Of a DNA stretch of 64,000 nt, positions 8,429 through 17,490 are shown piece by piece. The translations under genes and the position numbers were made by a program. Position 1 is the first letter of the stretch; each line of letters begins with the position of its first letter. Below the pieces are notes generated by a model. That model was not told where the DNA came from. It saw only the letters and a program-made list of their open reading frames with translations, and did not search any database. This DNA comes from Neobacillus cucumis. GTDB lineage: Bacteria; Bacillota; Bacilli; Bacillales_B; DSM-18226. The stretch spans positions 13,960-77,959 of the forward strand of contig NZ_JAMBOH010000023.1 of the NCBI RefSeq assembly GCF_023715505.1. Direction: 5' to 3'.

Positions 8429-9493
8429 TTATTTCAAGTCTGACTTGATTAAGTCTGGATAGACCTCTTTCAGTAAGCTAAAGTCGTTGTAAGATTTAAC
8501 CTCTGGCTTGGATTTGATATTCCCGACACTCATGAAATAATCCATGATTCCATCACTATTGCTTTCTTTCCAATACGTATCATTGACTTCCATTGAATAT
8601 TCGTTTCGGCTCATGATTTCCGTCAGTTCAGCTTCTGTCAAATGCAATTCAGGAGCCAAGATTTTAACGGCTTCCTCACGATTAGAATTAATAAAATCAG
8701 TAGCTTTCTTTAAGCCTCGGATAAGTGCTTTGATTGTATTTGGGTTTTTCTTCAAGAAATCGTCGGTCGCCATCATAGTAGAATGGACACTTAACCATTG
8801 CACATCGCCCTTTTTGTCCGGAAGGTTACTCTTTCGGCCGCTAAGAACAAACTCTCCACCTGCCTCGATTCCTTTAGTAATAAATGGTTCCCACGCTGCA
8901 AGGGCATCGATATCACCTCTTTGCAGGGCAGCCAGTCCATCGCTTGGAGCAATATTGATGAATTTAATTTTACTTACATCTACGCCCAGCTCTTTGCCCA
9001 TGCTATCCATGGCATATCTAACCTCTGCTCCATTAGGCATGCCAACCTTTAAGCCTTCTAAATCCTTAGCATCTGTTAACTTTAAGTTTTTAGAGCCTAC
9101 CATAGCCTGCGTACCGGCCATTTGATCCAACACCGCAACCACTTTAACCGGAACATTGGAGGCTTTCAACGTAATGGCGAGGAAGTTGGACATCAAACTG
9201 ATGGGAGCACTGCCACCGGCAATCATAGAACCCATTTCCGGGCCATTTTCAATGAGTTGGTTTGTTACATCAACGCCCTCTTCTTTAAAAAAGCCCTTTT
9301 TTTCAGCAATGATTTGTGCTGCAGAAATTTGCGCATCACGCACACCCATTAGCTTAAGCTTGTCCATCTCGGGTTTTTCATCGCTCGCAGTCCCTGCAGA
9401 AGTTTCTTCATTACTTTTTCCACAAGCAGCCAAGACAAGAACAAGAATGGCTAAAAGACAAAGTGTTACTCGAAAACTTTTACGTTTTTTCAT
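8429..9493 (-). CDS. ABC transporter substrate-binding lipoprotein (NMT1/THI5/SsuA type)
   Basis: 354 residues with a lipoprotein signal (LVLAACG, Cys24) followed by a periplasmic-binding fold of the SsuA/TauA/NMT1-like class, recognisable from the order GVRDAQISAAQIIAEKKGFF and ALQRGDIDALAAWEPF. The family binds nitrogen- or sulfur-containing small molecules such as pyrimidine precursors, sulfonates or nitriles. In this operon, next to a dihydropyrimidinase and carbamoylase, the likely cargo is a cyclic ureide or pyrimidine; this is inferred from context. It is separated by 60 bases from the permease gene. Confidence 0.88.
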   Translation of the reverse strand: MKKRKSFRVTLCLLAILVLVLAACGKSNEETSAGTASDEKPEMDKLKLMGVRDAQISAAQIIAEKKGFFKEEGVDVTNQLIENGPEMGSMIAGGSAPISLMSNFLAITLKASNVPVKVVAVLDQMAGTQAMVGSKNLKLTDAKDLEGLKVGMPNGAEVRYAMDSMGKELGVDVSKIKFINIAPSDGLAALQRGDIDALAAWEPFITKGIEAGGEFVLSGRKSNLPDKKGDVQWLSVHSTMMATDDFLKKNPNTIKALIRGLKKATDFINSNREEAVKILAPELHLTEAELTEIMSRNEYSMEVNDTYWKESNSDGIMDYFMSVGNIKSKPEVKSYNDFSLLKEVYPDLIKSDLK

Positions 9494-9553
9494 TTAAATT
9501 TCCCCTTCCTCCCACTGAATAAATGAATAGAATACTTGATAAACGTCAGCCTA

Positions 9554-10411
9554 TCATTTTTTCTCAACTGCGTTCTTTGCTCCTCCTTTTCTCCAAAACA
9601 ATACCTTGCTCTCGATCTTTTTTAATAGATAAGCGAATAAACTGTACTCGAGCCCAATTAGGATAATAGCTACAAACATATTGGATATTTTAAAGTAATT
9701 CCTGGCATCGACAATAATGTAGCCAAGACCGTTCTCAGCCCCCATCATTTCAGAAACGACTAGCGCCCCAAAGGATAAGCCTAAGCTGACCTGTATTCCT
9801 ACAAGAATATTGGGGATAGCAGAGGGAAGAATCACTCGTGTGAAAATTTGCCTTTGATTGGCCCCAAGGCTCAAAGCGGAACGAACTAGAGTAGAGTTGA
9901 CTGATTTCAGGCCGTCCAAAGTATAAATGAGCACTGGGATAAACGTTGACCAGGCGATAAGCAAAACCTTCGGAAATTCACCAATTCCAAACCAAATAAT
10001 GAAAAGCGGAAGAAGTGCAAGTGCCGGGATAGGGCCGACCAGGTTAATAATGGGAGATATCCAATTTTCGACGAAACGGGATCTGCTCATGATCACACCC
10101 ATTACGAGAGCGGATACGCACCCTAAACTGAAACCTGCTAAAATCCGAAAGGTGCTGGATAAAATACTTGCGGTAATGATTCCAGTTTTTGCAAGGATCC
10201 ATCCATCCAATAGAATCACGGTCGGAGGCGGTAAGAAAAGCGGATTAAACAAACTTAATTGCTGATTTATCCTCCCAAATGCCTCCCATATGGCAAAAAA
10301 CAGAACAATTGGCAAGACACTCTGCAGTATGGCTCGATAGTCAATCTTTTTCTTTACAGTGGTCGTTTTTTGCAATGGTGCCATTTCACTAATGGTTGAT
10401 ACCTCTCTCAT
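9554..10411 (-). CDS. ABC transporter permease (SsuC/TauC type)
   Basis: 285-residue inner-membrane permease with about six hydrophobic segments and the cytoplasmic EAA-like loop (SLGANQRQIFTRVILPSAIP), which contacts the ATPase. It follows the ATPase gene after 13 bases and precedes the binding-protein gene, completing a one-permease importer that would work as a homodimer. Full length for the BPD_transp_1 family. Confidence 0.9.
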   Translation of the reverse strand: MREVSTISEMAPLQKTTTVKKKIDYRAILQSVLPIVLFFAIWEAFGRINQQLSLFNPLFLPPPTVILLDGWILAKTGIITASILSSTFRILAGFSLGCVSALVMGVIMSRSRFVENWISPIINLVGPIPALALLPLFIIWFGIGEFPKVLLIAWSTFIPVLIYTLDGLKSVNSTLVRSALSLGANQRQIFTRVILPSAIPNILVGIQVSLGLSFGALVVSEMMGAENGLGYIIVDARNYFKISNMFVAIILIGLEYSLFAYLLKKIESKVLFWRKGGAKNAVEKK

Positions 10412-10424
10412 ATGGATTTCCCCC

Positions 10425-11177
10425 TTAATCTCGTATGACTTGACTTAATTCTTCTTCACCCATCAAAACCTGTTCAATTTCAGTCATTAATTGAGTAAAT
10501 CGAGGATTGTCATACATTCTCGGATGTTGAATTCCTACATCAAAGACCTCGGCTATATCTCCATCTTTCATTACGATGACGCGGTCACCCAAATGGATGG
10601 CTTCACTAATACTATGAGTGACAAAGACCACCATCGGCCGAAGCTCCTGGCAAATACGGAGTAATTCTTTCCGCATCGTATCGCGGGTTAAAATATCAAG
10701 AGCTCCAAAGGGTTCATCCATTAGTAATATGTCAGGCCCGCTTGCAAGTGCTCTGGCAATACCAACACGCTGCTTCATTCCGCCTGAAAGTTCATCCGGG
10801 TAATGATTCGCATAATCCTGCAGACCGACTAATCGAAGGTACTCCATCGCCTTTTCCTCTGCTTCACGCTTCGGCATACCCCGTACTGTCAGTCCAAAGG
10901 AAATATTCGTTATCACGTCATACCAAGGAAACAAGGCATGATCCTGAAAAACAACGCCGCGCGATTTGGAAGGCCCTGTCACAGGAACTCCATCTACCTT
11001 GATAGAACCGGAGTCGGGTTGTAAAAACCCTGCGATCAAGTTTAGTAGAGTTGATTTTCCACAACCGCTATGACCTAGGATACAGAGAATTTCATGTGGT
11101 TTAATTTGAAGATGAATATCGTTTAATACTTTTTTCGTTCCAAATCCTTTATTTACGCCTTCAATCGTTAATTGCAC
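10425..11177 (-). CDS. ABC transporter ATP-binding protein (SsuB/TauB type)
   Basis: 250-residue nucleotide-binding subunit with Walker A GHSGCGKST (35-43), Q-loop VFQDHALFPW, signature LSGGMKQR, Walker B ILLMDEPFGALD and switch His in FVTHSISEA. First structural gene of the operon; three GntR-type operators lie in the 200 bases upstream. All catalytic motifs are intact. Confidence 0.93.
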   Translation of the reverse strand: MQLTIEGVNKGFGTKKVLNDIHLQIKPHEILCILGHSGCGKSTLLNLIAGFLQPDSGSIKVDGVPVTGPSKSRGVVFQDHALFPWYDVITNISFGLTVRGMPKREAEEKAMEYLRLVGLQDYANHYPDELSGGMKQRVGIARALASGPDILLMDEPFGALDILTRDTMRKELLRICQELRPMVVFVTHSISEAIHLGDRVIVMKDGDIAEVFDVGIQHPRMYDNPRFTQLMTEIEQVLMGEEELSQVIRD

Positions 11178-11252
11178 AGATAAACCACCCTCCCATATTT
11201 TTTAAGATTTATTGGGTACCCTTCATTCATAAAACGGGAAACCGATAAATCA

Positions 11253-11391
11253 TATTGTCTGACTTATTGAAGCTGTAAGCTTTAAAGCCTTATTGTCTGA
11301 CTTATTGAAGCCACATGAACCCTTAAGGTCTTTTTTTTCCAGCTGCTGATTCATCCCCCTTTAAGTGCAAAAGTCTTATTGTCTGACTTAT
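11253..11391 (-). promoter_or_regulatory. Three direct repeats, likely GntR/FCD operators of the hydantoinase operon
   Basis: TATTGTCTGACTTAT occurs at 11253-11267, 11291-11305 and 11377-11391; the first two are also followed by TGAAGC. Each contains GTC-T-GAC, which fits the FadR/FCD-type operator consensus (GTM-N0-1-KAC). The repeats lie between the GntR gene and the ABC ATPase gene, and the third overlaps the GntR stop codon. They are best read as binding sites of the GntR protein encoded next door. Confidence 0.7.
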
Positions 11392-12062
11392 ATCTTTTTA
11401 AGAAGTTCACATAAGTGATCCAGATGGAGTTTCATACACTCTTTCGCCAGTTTTTCATCTCTTGACTTAATGGCAGACACAATCTGCCGATGCTCTAAAA
11501 TAATGTTTGCCAACCTGCCGGGATAATAGATAGTTTTTTCCTGTAAACGATTCATCATTTCTTCCAATGATTTTATAATATTGGTCAACACTTGATTTTG
11601 CGTGATTCGCGCTAACGTTAGATGAAATGCAATGTCCGCTTGTGATGCTTGCTCAGGCTGTTCCTCCATCCAAGCTATTAATTTTTCTAATTCTTCTAGG
11701 TCATGCTCATTCGCTCTTCTGGCAGCCAAACCAACAACAGCAATTTCTAGGATTTCACGGGTCTCGACTAAATCAAAAAGTGTTTCATTTTCAGCTTTGG
11801 GCGAGTAAATATTGGCCATATCCTCAATTGTGATATGACGAATAGTTGTCCCCCCTCTTTTACGCCTGCTAACCACTCCAGTACTTTCAAGTATTTGCAT
11901 GGCATCCCTTATAGAGCTTCTACTGACCCCAAACATCTCTGCAAGCTTTACCTCTGAAGGAAGCAATTGTCCTGGCTTTAAACTCCCATCTATTAATTTT
12001 TTTCTAATTTGAGCAACAATGCTTTGAGGTATCTTGGCAACAGCCACCTCTTCAAAATTCAT
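11388..12062 (-). CDS. GntR family transcriptional regulator, FCD (FadR) subfamily
   Basis: 224 residues: an N-terminal winged helix (about 8-70, containing LPSEVKLAEMFGVSRSSIRD and the wing RRKRGGTTI) and an all-helical FCD ligand-binding domain. FCD domains often bind carboxylates through metal-coordinating Asp/His residues; candidates are visible (ADIAFHLTLA, EHRQIVSAI). It is divergent in role but on the same strand as the operon that starts 210 bases further on, and the intervening region holds three operator-like repeats. It probably represses the importer-hydantoinase operon until a pathway metabolite binds. Confidence 0.9.
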   Translation of the reverse strand: MNFEEVAVAKIPQSIVAQIRKKLIDGSLKPGQLLPSEVKLAEMFGVSRSSIRDAMQILESTGVVSRRKRGGTTIRHITIEDMANIYSPKAENETLFDLVETREILEIAVVGLAARRANEHDLEELEKLIAWMEEQPEQASQADIAFHLTLARITQNQVLTNIIKSLEEMMNRLQEKTIYYPGRLANIILEHRQIVSAIKSRDEKLAKECMKLHLDHLCELLKKI

Positions 12063-12209
12063 TTACTCCCCTCCTTCTATACAACACGGTAATTTGTGAT
12101 ACTGTTTTTTGAATTATAGTAACTTTTAAAATATTATGTATTTAAATTAATACTAAAAGAGAAAATATTCCATAATCATGTGATTAAATCTAACATCTTT
12201 TTTCAAGAA

Positions 12210-12239
12210 GGGAGCATGGGGACGGTTCTCGTGCTTCCA
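12210..12239 (+). repeat. REP-like intergenic repeat (copy b)
   Basis: GGGAGCATGGGGACGGTTCTCGTGCTTCC-type unit; with the following 40 bases it is nearly the same as the copy at 2951. It lies 5' of the GntR gene and next to repeat copy B. Runs of the unit are positioned as in copy A: REP first, then the long repeat about 50-150 bases further along the plus strand. Confidence 0.8.
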
Positions 12240-12279
12240 TTTTGAATAGAAAGTGCCCTCCGTACTTCCATATTTATGC

Positions 12280-12326
12280 AAAAAAAAAAAAAAAAAACGA
12301 TTCTCATCGTTATCTTTGAGAGTCGT
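12280..12326 (-). terminator. Intrinsic terminator with an 18-base T tract
   Basis: On the minus strand ACGACTCTCA pairs with TGAGAATCGT (one G-T wobble), followed by 18 T. It probably ends transcripts of the LysM gene (12720-13640). It sits inside the composite repeat region between REP copy b and repeat copy B, so the long repeat would be transcribed as part of a 3' UTR. Confidence 0.8.
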
Positions 12327-12389
12327 TTTTACCACATATTTTGTAGTTTACTTTTATCGTTAAGTACTGGAAATTCAAATAGAGAATTA

Positions 12390-12718
12390 TGCGATTTTAT
12401 CAAATAAAACGGGCATTAAAACAACACATATTCGACCACAATCATTTAAGCTTTACTAAACAAACGTTTAGTTGAAACAGCCGAAAGGGATGCCCTGCTA
12501 CAATTGCTTTTATAAACCACTAAAAATTAATGTCGAATTCCCCGCAGAAAAAAACTTAATTTCCCGGAAAATTCTCCACTTTTCGTTTAGACTGACATCT
12601 TTCTCGTCATTTCCCGATGATTCAACACTAACCAAACGATTGTTTAAAAAGGAGATGAACCGCATCAATAGTGTATTTCAGTTTCCAAATGCTTAAAAGA
12701 AATGTCGAGAATCGCGGG
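12390..12718 (+). repeat. Dispersed non-coding repeat, copy B
   Basis: Aligns end to end with copy A (3027-3352). Matching blocks are CAAACGTTTAGTT, GCCGAAA, CTTTTATAAAC, AATTTCCCGGAAAATTCT (about 12558), TTTCCCGATGATTC (about 12610) and AAAGAAATGTCGAGA at the end. The element ends 1-2 bases before the stop codon of the LysM gene, so it sits exactly at the gene's 3' boundary. Confidence 0.8.
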
Positions 12719-12719
12719 A

Positions 12720-13640
12720 TTATTTCACACGTATCTTTTGACCAGCCCGGATAACATTCGGATCGCTAATACCATTCCAAGCTTGCAGCTGGGCCACTGT
12801 TGTTTCAAAAACCAATGCTATTTGAGACAAAGTATCTCCCGTGTTTATGATATAAAAAGCAGGTTCTGATGATTTTTTAATCGAAATCCGCAAAATTTGA
12901 CCAGCATAAATAATGTTAGGATTCTCGATTTTATTTATTTTGACCAACTCACCAACCGTTGTATTAAATCTCGCAGCAATTCCGCTTAGTGTATCACCTG
13001 GTTGAACAGTATAGGTGGTTATAGCAGACTGCGGCGAACCTGCATCCGAGACAGCTCTGCTCCACGACCCAGCACTATTCGAAAATTCATTATAATCAAC
13101 TTGGATACCTACTAGTGTTGTATTATGCTGATATTGAAGAATATCGTTAAAATCAGCTACATTGCTACGGGACCATGAAGTTGTCTGCCAATAAAAATAC
13201 GCGTCTCGGGAACGAAAAAGCGTTTGGAGCACAGAATAGGAACCATAAACTCCCACTTTATAACTTTGGTCCATTCCGTCTCGCACACCCGAAAAATAGT
13301 TTAAAATGGAGGCCATGTCAGATGGTTGAGCATCATAATCAACAGCAAAGTAAATGGCGCTTCCTGCTGTCTGTTCAATTGTGTTCGCATATGAAGATGC
13401 TTCTTTTGCATCTAAGATCCCTTTTTCCTTTGTAAAATAAGCCACGTTCGTCGGATTGGTTTCCCATATACTTACGATCTGTAACCCGGCATCTAAAATG
13501 GCATCTGCCTCTGTTTTGTCCATCGATTTCCAACTGTTTCCGAGGTAGCGTGCAACATACTGAATACCGTTGGATTTGAGGCCTTTAGCTAACGCAGTAT
13601 TCAGCTTTGTTGCACAGTCCACTCCGTTTAATTCCCTCAT
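12720..13640 (-). CDS. DUF1906 glycoside-hydrolase-like protein with two C-terminal LysM domains
   Basis: 306 residues. The N-terminal two thirds (NGVDCATKLN, IQYVARYLGN, IYFAVDYDA, KVGVYGSYSVL) match the DUF1906/Rv2525c-like TIM-barrel family related to GH25. Two LysM peptidoglycan-binding domains follow (YTVQPGDTLSGIA and FYIINTGDTLSQIA). There is no signal peptide, as often seen in spore-coat or autolysin-type proteins of this kind. Start at 13640 (MRELNGVD) because GGAGGG lies 7 bases upstream; an in-frame ATG 15 bases earlier lies on that Shine-Dalgarno site. Likely a cell-wall or spore-associated hydrolase; catalytic activity is not proven for the family. Confidence 0.85.
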   Translation of the reverse strand: MRELNGVDCATKLNTALAKGLKSNGIQYVARYLGNSWKSMDKTEADAILDAGLQIVSIWETNPTNVAYFTKEKGILDAKEASSYANTIEQTAGSAIYFAVDYDAQPSDMASILNYFSGVRDGMDQSYKVGVYGSYSVLQTLFRSRDAYFYWQTTSWSRSNVADFNDILQYQHNTTLVGIQVDYNEFSNSAGSWSRAVSDAGSPQSAITTYTVQPGDTLSGIAARFNTTVGELVKINKIENPNIIYAGQILRISIKKSSEPAFYIINTGDTLSQIALVFETTVAQLQAWNGISDPNVIRAGQKIRVK

Positions 13641-13924
13641 ATGAATTCCCTCCATTTCTAAAAAAATTTAGATTTTTTGATTCCTACGCGATTTTAATGA
13701 TTACGCCTTTAATATGTATGTTAGCACAATCCTATTATTTGATTTCCACACATCGCTCCTCCATTCCTTGCATTACAAGTTGCCCATTATGTTTTTTTAA
13801 ATGGCATCCTATCCCTATTAAAAGTTAAGGAAACATTCAGGTTAGTGGTGCACAATACAGACATGGTTTAAGATACAGAATCTTCTAACGTTGCAATTGA
13901 TCAATGATGAGGAGGAATTCACAA

Positions 13925-14076
13925 ATGAAATATAACATCGGTGGAGAAAACATTGAGGGAACTTTTGCAATTCGGGAATATGTTAAAAAGAACGTTTCAA
14001 AGCTAGAACGGCATTTAATCAAGAAGGAAGCTGCAAACGCAGAGACGGACGTTATGGTTTAATTGAATCGCGTTAA
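13925..14076 (+). pseudogene. hpf: Remnant of hibernation-promoting factor (hpf/yvyD) with internal deletion
   Basis: The 5' part encodes MKYNIGGENIEGTFAIREYV.. up to about residue 34, clearly the N-terminus of long HPF, with a good AGGAGG site. The 3' part, in the +2 frame, encodes RRDGRYGLIESR and a stop, matching the extreme C-terminus of HPF (..RRNDGKYGLIEP.. in B. subtilis). The roughly 140 residues between are missing. Read in the first frame it would give a 45-residue peptide ending in VMV. Ribosome dimerisation function must be lost; an intact hpf is expected elsewhere in the genome. Confidence 0.8.
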
Positions 14077-14165
14077 TATAATCCTTATTAAGAGGATTAA
14101 GAGAATAATATATGGGTAAATAAACTATGAAAAAATATTATCTTATCAAAAGGAGAATGAACATC

Positions 14166-14300
14166 ATGTGCATGTATACCATCTATGTACCCTTCAAGGG
14201 AAAATTATATCAAACTAATGTGATAGCTGATAAAAACCTGACACAAGAAGAAATTCACGAGATTGGAAAAGAGCAAGTGTTGAAACAATGGGCAAATTGA
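14166..14300 (+). CDS. BA3454-family small stress response protein
   Basis: 44-residue protein MCMYTIYVPFKGK...VLKQWAN with AAAGGAGA about 10 bases upstream of the ATG. The pattern (short beta strands, KGKLYQTNVIAD, EEIHEIGKEQV, QW at the end) matches the small conserved Bacillus family annotated as BA3454 family stress response protein. Molecular function is unknown. A clear terminator follows 38 bases after the stop. Confidence 0.7.
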   Translation: MCMYTIYVPFKGKLYQTNVIADKNLTQEEIHEIGKEQVLKQWAN

Positions 14301-14337
14301 AAGCCAATTAAATAACGTATTAGTACATTAAATAGTG

Positions 14338-14377
14338 GAACCCATTCTATGTGTTAATTAGATTGGGTTCTTTTTGT
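14338..14377 (+). terminator. Terminator after the small stress protein gene
   Basis: GGAACCCA pairs with TGGGTTC(T) across a loop of about 20 bases and is followed by TTTTTGTTT on the plus strand. It lies between the plus-strand small gene and the convergent YesL-like gene. Confidence 0.75.
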
Positions 14378-14423
14378 TTAGCAAAAAAAATGTCTTCAAC
14401 CAAATCTCCCCACCACTCTAATA

Positions 14424-15083
14424 TTAACTAGAACGTGGATCAGATCCCGTAGTGAAAGGAATATACCTCGATTGTATCCTTGGCAGCTTCCCAACTTTAT
14501 CAAACGCCATCATCGAAAACCGGAATGAGATCATCGAAACAGGAACAACAATAACAAGAACCATTAATGGCGCATAAAAAAGTACCATACCTGCCCCAAT
14601 CCACATCAGGATAATGGCAAAAGTTGTCTTCCCATCAATAATAGAAAACGTAAACCCTTGTTTAATCAGTTCAGTTCCTTTTGTTTGATAATGAACCATA
14701 ATCGGAAACAACATAGCACTAGTCAACATATAAAGAATAAACGTTGTCACTGTTACCACAATCAGTACCACTTTTACGGTGCCAGGCACCTGCAAGAAAA
14801 AGTAAACATCTAATAAAAGCAGCATCCCAAGGAATAGCCATAGAGTGCCCACCAGAAATCCTTGTTTAAAAAATAACCGATATTCATGGATAAAGCTCCG
14901 AATGACGCTTTCATCCTTATACAAATGCCACTTTCTAATTACTCCATACATCGCGGCAGTAGAAGGTCCAATCGTCAATACGGGCATCGAACAAATCACC
15001 CATAAGAAATTTAGGATGACGATGTTCGTAACAGTTTTCAAGAATATAGAGGTCTTCCCTTCCCAAGGATTCATGGTTAACAC
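14424..15083 (-). CDS. YesL-like DUF624 membrane protein
   Basis: 219 residues with four to five hydrophobic segments and the N-terminal signature WEGKTSIFLKTVTNIVILNFLW typical of the DUF624/YesL family. These proteins are encoded beside oligosaccharide ABC importers and YesM/YesN regulators, but their role is unknown. It is the last gene of the fructan operon, 6 bases after GH32, so it belongs to the same transcript. Confidence 0.85.
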   Translation of the reverse strand: MLTMNPWEGKTSIFLKTVTNIVILNFLWVICSMPVLTIGPSTAAMYGVIRKWHLYKDESVIRSFIHEYRLFFKQGFLVGTLWLFLGMLLLLDVYFFLQVPGTVKVVLIVVTVTTFILYMLTSAMLFPIMVHYQTKGTELIKQGFTFSIIDGKTTFAIILMWIGAGMVLFYAPLMVLVIVVPVSMISFRFSMMAFDKVGKLPRIQSRYIPFTTGSDPRSS

Positions 15084-15089
15084 CCTTTC

Positions 15090-16511
15090 TTATTTCCAAG
15101 TAGATTCAAGATGACGTAACTCAACATTTTCTAAAATAACTTCCCCATCCAAAGCCCTGAATTCTAAGGTGAATTCGGACTCTAATGGAAAGAATAACTC
15201 TGTCATTACACGATTACCCTGATTGACAAACAGCTCAATGGAGGTTTTATCGAGTATCAAGGTAAAATCATTCAATCTTGCCAACGGCATCCGGTCAATG
15301 CTGGCAAAAAGCTCAGAAAAGGAAATCTGACCACTATCCCTGCGGTCGATCCGTACTTCATTTCTCTTTTGATCAAAGACAATCTCCAGCCGTTCCTGCT
15401 CTCCTTTAAAAGTGATCAAAAACTCGGAAGCGGTACTGTTCATCACATTCGCTTTCGCAAATATTTGGCGGTTATCCAATTTAACTTGAAAGGTCTCACT
15501 AGACCTTAGTGTGATTGTTTCATTTGATACTATCACTTTCTTAAATAATGAAGAAAGATCAATAGGGGATTGAACCAAGGTGAACTCCCCATCAACCCGG
15601 CGCAGTCCTAACTTCCTTGGTATCGACATCGCACTCCTAAACGGCTCAGATGGAACTTGATTAGCGTATTGCCAGTTACTCATCCAGCCAATCCAAATCG
15701 GTTCAGGAAAATTACTCCATGTAACGGCAGCATAAAAATCACGTCCAAAATCCGCCCATTTCACAACCTCCGGACGATCATCACAAACAAACTCCTCACC
15801 ATCGAATTCCCCAACAAAATACTGGACAACAGAACCACCATTCGGCCCGCCTGGATTAATACTGACAATCAAGACCCATTTCTTTTGGTCTTCCCCCTCT
15901 ACCAGCAATTGGATTAAATCTGGACACTCCCAAACTCCACCATGCGCACCGTATTCACTTCCGAACGCCGATAGAAGCTTCCAATCAATCAGATTAGGCG
16001 AGCCGTAAAAACGAATGCAATCACCGCTCGCAAGTGACATCACCCATTTTTCTGATTCCTCATGCCAAAATACTTTCGGATCACGGAAATCCTTTTGTCC
16101 CGGATTAGGAATCACTGGGTTTCCTTCATATTTAACCCAAGTCCTTCCCCTATCATTGGAATAGGCAATACTTTGCTTTTCATTATCCTCACCGTGATGG
16201 GTGAAAATCGCGACCATCACATCTTCATCGGACGTCTTTAAGCCGCTTGTGTTCTGCGCGTCAATGACAGCACTGCCTGAAAAAATCTGTCCTAACTCAT
16301 CGGGATAGAGAGCAATCGGCAGCTCCTCCCAATGCAGCAAATCTTTACTTACGGCATGCCCCCAATGCATAGGGCCCCATACCATACTGTACGGATGATA
16401 TTGATAAAAGAGATGGTACTCCCCTTTGTTATACACCAATCCATTCGGATCATTCATCCAGTTTTCTTTCGGGCTGAAGTGAAGCTGGGGCCGATATCGC
16501 TCATCATACAT
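15090..16511 (-). CDS. Glycoside hydrolase family 32 (sucrose-6-phosphate hydrolase / fructanase type)
   Basis: Retaining beta-fructosidase acting on sucrose, sucrose-6-phosphate or fructo-oligosaccharides. The three GH32 motifs are intact: WMNDPNGL with nucleophile D21, FRDPKV (transition-state stabiliser), and ECPDL with the acid/base Glu. A five-bladed propeller is followed by the C-terminal beta-sandwich; 473 residues, typical. Start at 16511 (MYDERYRP) with AGAGG 7 bases upstream; a GTG 9 bases earlier overlaps this site. No signal peptide, so it acts inside the cell on imported sugar. It overlaps the fructokinase gene by 8 bases. Because the importer is of the ABC type and a free-sugar kinase is present, unphosphorylated fructosides are the likely substrate. 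Confidence 0.92.
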   Translation of the reverse strand: MYDERYRPQLHFSPKENWMNDPNGLVYNKGEYHLFYQYHPYSMVWGPMHWGHAVSKDLLHWEELPIALYPDELGQIFSGSAVIDAQNTSGLKTSDEDVMVAIFTHHGEDNEKQSIAYSNDRGRTWVKYEGNPVIPNPGQKDFRDPKVFWHEESEKWVMSLASGDCIRFYGSPNLIDWKLLSAFGSEYGAHGGVWECPDLIQLLVEGEDQKKWVLIVSINPGGPNGGSVVQYFVGEFDGEEFVCDDRPEVVKWADFGRDFYAAVTWSNFPEPIWIGWMSNWQYANQVPSEPFRSAMSIPRKLGLRRVDGEFTLVQSPIDLSSLFKKVIVSNETITLRSSETFQVKLDNRQIFAKANVMNSTASEFLITFKGEQERLEIVFDQKRNEVRIDRRDSGQISFSELFASIDRMPLARLNDFTLILDKTSIELFVNQGNRVMTELFFPLESEFTLEFRALDGEVILENVELRHLESTWK

Positions 16512-17490
16512 ATTGAACACCTCTTGTTAATTTTTCTAGTTCATCCAAAGCGGGTACGACGCTAAAACCGCCCTTTATAGTCGTAGAATGGGCTGCCACA
16601 CGGTTCGCAAACTGTAATAGTTCCACTAAATCTTGTTTCGTCAACTCACTAATAGGCTTACGCTTTACTAAAAACTGATGCAGCACCGATGCCATAAAGC
16701 AATCCCCAGCCCCTGTCGTATCCACAGGCTGTACCGTATGTCCATCTTCATCAAGGACGTGTCCGTTACAAACGACCAAAGCACCTTCTTTTCCTTTTGT
16801 CATGACCAACAACCGAATATGGTGGGTTTCTGCCAGCACTTGGGCAGCCATCAAGGCATCTTCTTCATTCGTAATAAATTGTACTTCCTCATCGGAAATC
16901 TTGACGATATCCGCCCACTTTAATCCTTCGATCATCCACCGTTTGGCCTCATCTTGATTCTCCCATAATAACGGTCGATAGTTTGGATCATAGCTAATGG
17001 TTTTACGGTTCTCTTTGGCATATTTCAATGCTGCCAATGTCGCTTCTCTCGACGGATGATGAGTTAAAGACAAAGAACCAAAATGGAAGACCTCAGCCTC
17101 TCGAATTAGACTCCAATGAATCTCATCCTTTGTTAAAAGCTGGTCTGCCCCGGGATTACGGATAAAATCGAAGGTCCGATTTTTTTCTTCATCCAAAGAT
17201 ACAATCGCTACTGTTGTTGGGGCTGCTCTTTCAGTCAGCACATAATCGACATTGATATTTGCACCTTTTACTTGTTTCCTCAGATAGCCGCCAAAAGCAT
17301 CGTTCCCTACCTTTGAAATATAAGCGGTCGTATGTCCCCACTTGGCTAATCCGGACAATACATTAATGGGCGCACCGCCGACCTTTGCTTCATAGGAAGG
17401 GGCATCGGCAGTATAATCATGATGGGGAATTAGATCAATCAGTAATTCCCCTAAGGATACAACTTCGCACTTGCCATTTTCCTCTTTCAT
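16504..17490 (-). CDS. PfkB-family carbohydrate kinase, probable fructokinase
   Basis: 328-residue ribokinase-fold kinase. Visible are the N-terminal GELLIDLIP and GGAPINV substrate motifs and the C-terminal DTTGAGDCF (catalytic Asp and anion hole). In this operon, next to GH32, it most likely phosphorylates fructose to fructose 6-phosphate. Its start codon overlaps the stop of the upstream permease by one base (TAATG), and its end overlaps GH32, indicating tight translational coupling. Confidence 0.9.
   Translation of the reverse strand: MKEENGKCEVVSLGELLIDLIPHHDYTADAPSYEAKVGGAPINVLSGLAKWGHTTAYISKVGNDAFGGYLRKQVKGANINVDYVLTERAAPTTVAIVSLDEEKNRTFDFIRNPGADQLLTKDEIHWSLIREAEVFHFGSLSLTHHPSREATLAALKYAKENRKTISYDPNYRPLLWENQDEAKRWMIEGLKWADIVKISDEEVQFITNEEDALMAAQVLAETHHIRLLVMTKGKEGALVVCNGHVLDEDGHTVQPVDTTGAGDCFMASVLHQFLVKRKPISELTKQDLVELLQFANRVAAHSTTIKGGFSVVPALDELEKLTRGVQYV

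Noticed and set aside
11253..11391. Possible CRISPR-like direct repeats
   Set aside because: Only three 15-base units with unequal spacing and no cas genes; they fit GntR operators better.
12153..12335. 60-codon minus-strand frame
   Set aside because: Made of a terminator T tract (poly-Phe) and a REP; not a gene.
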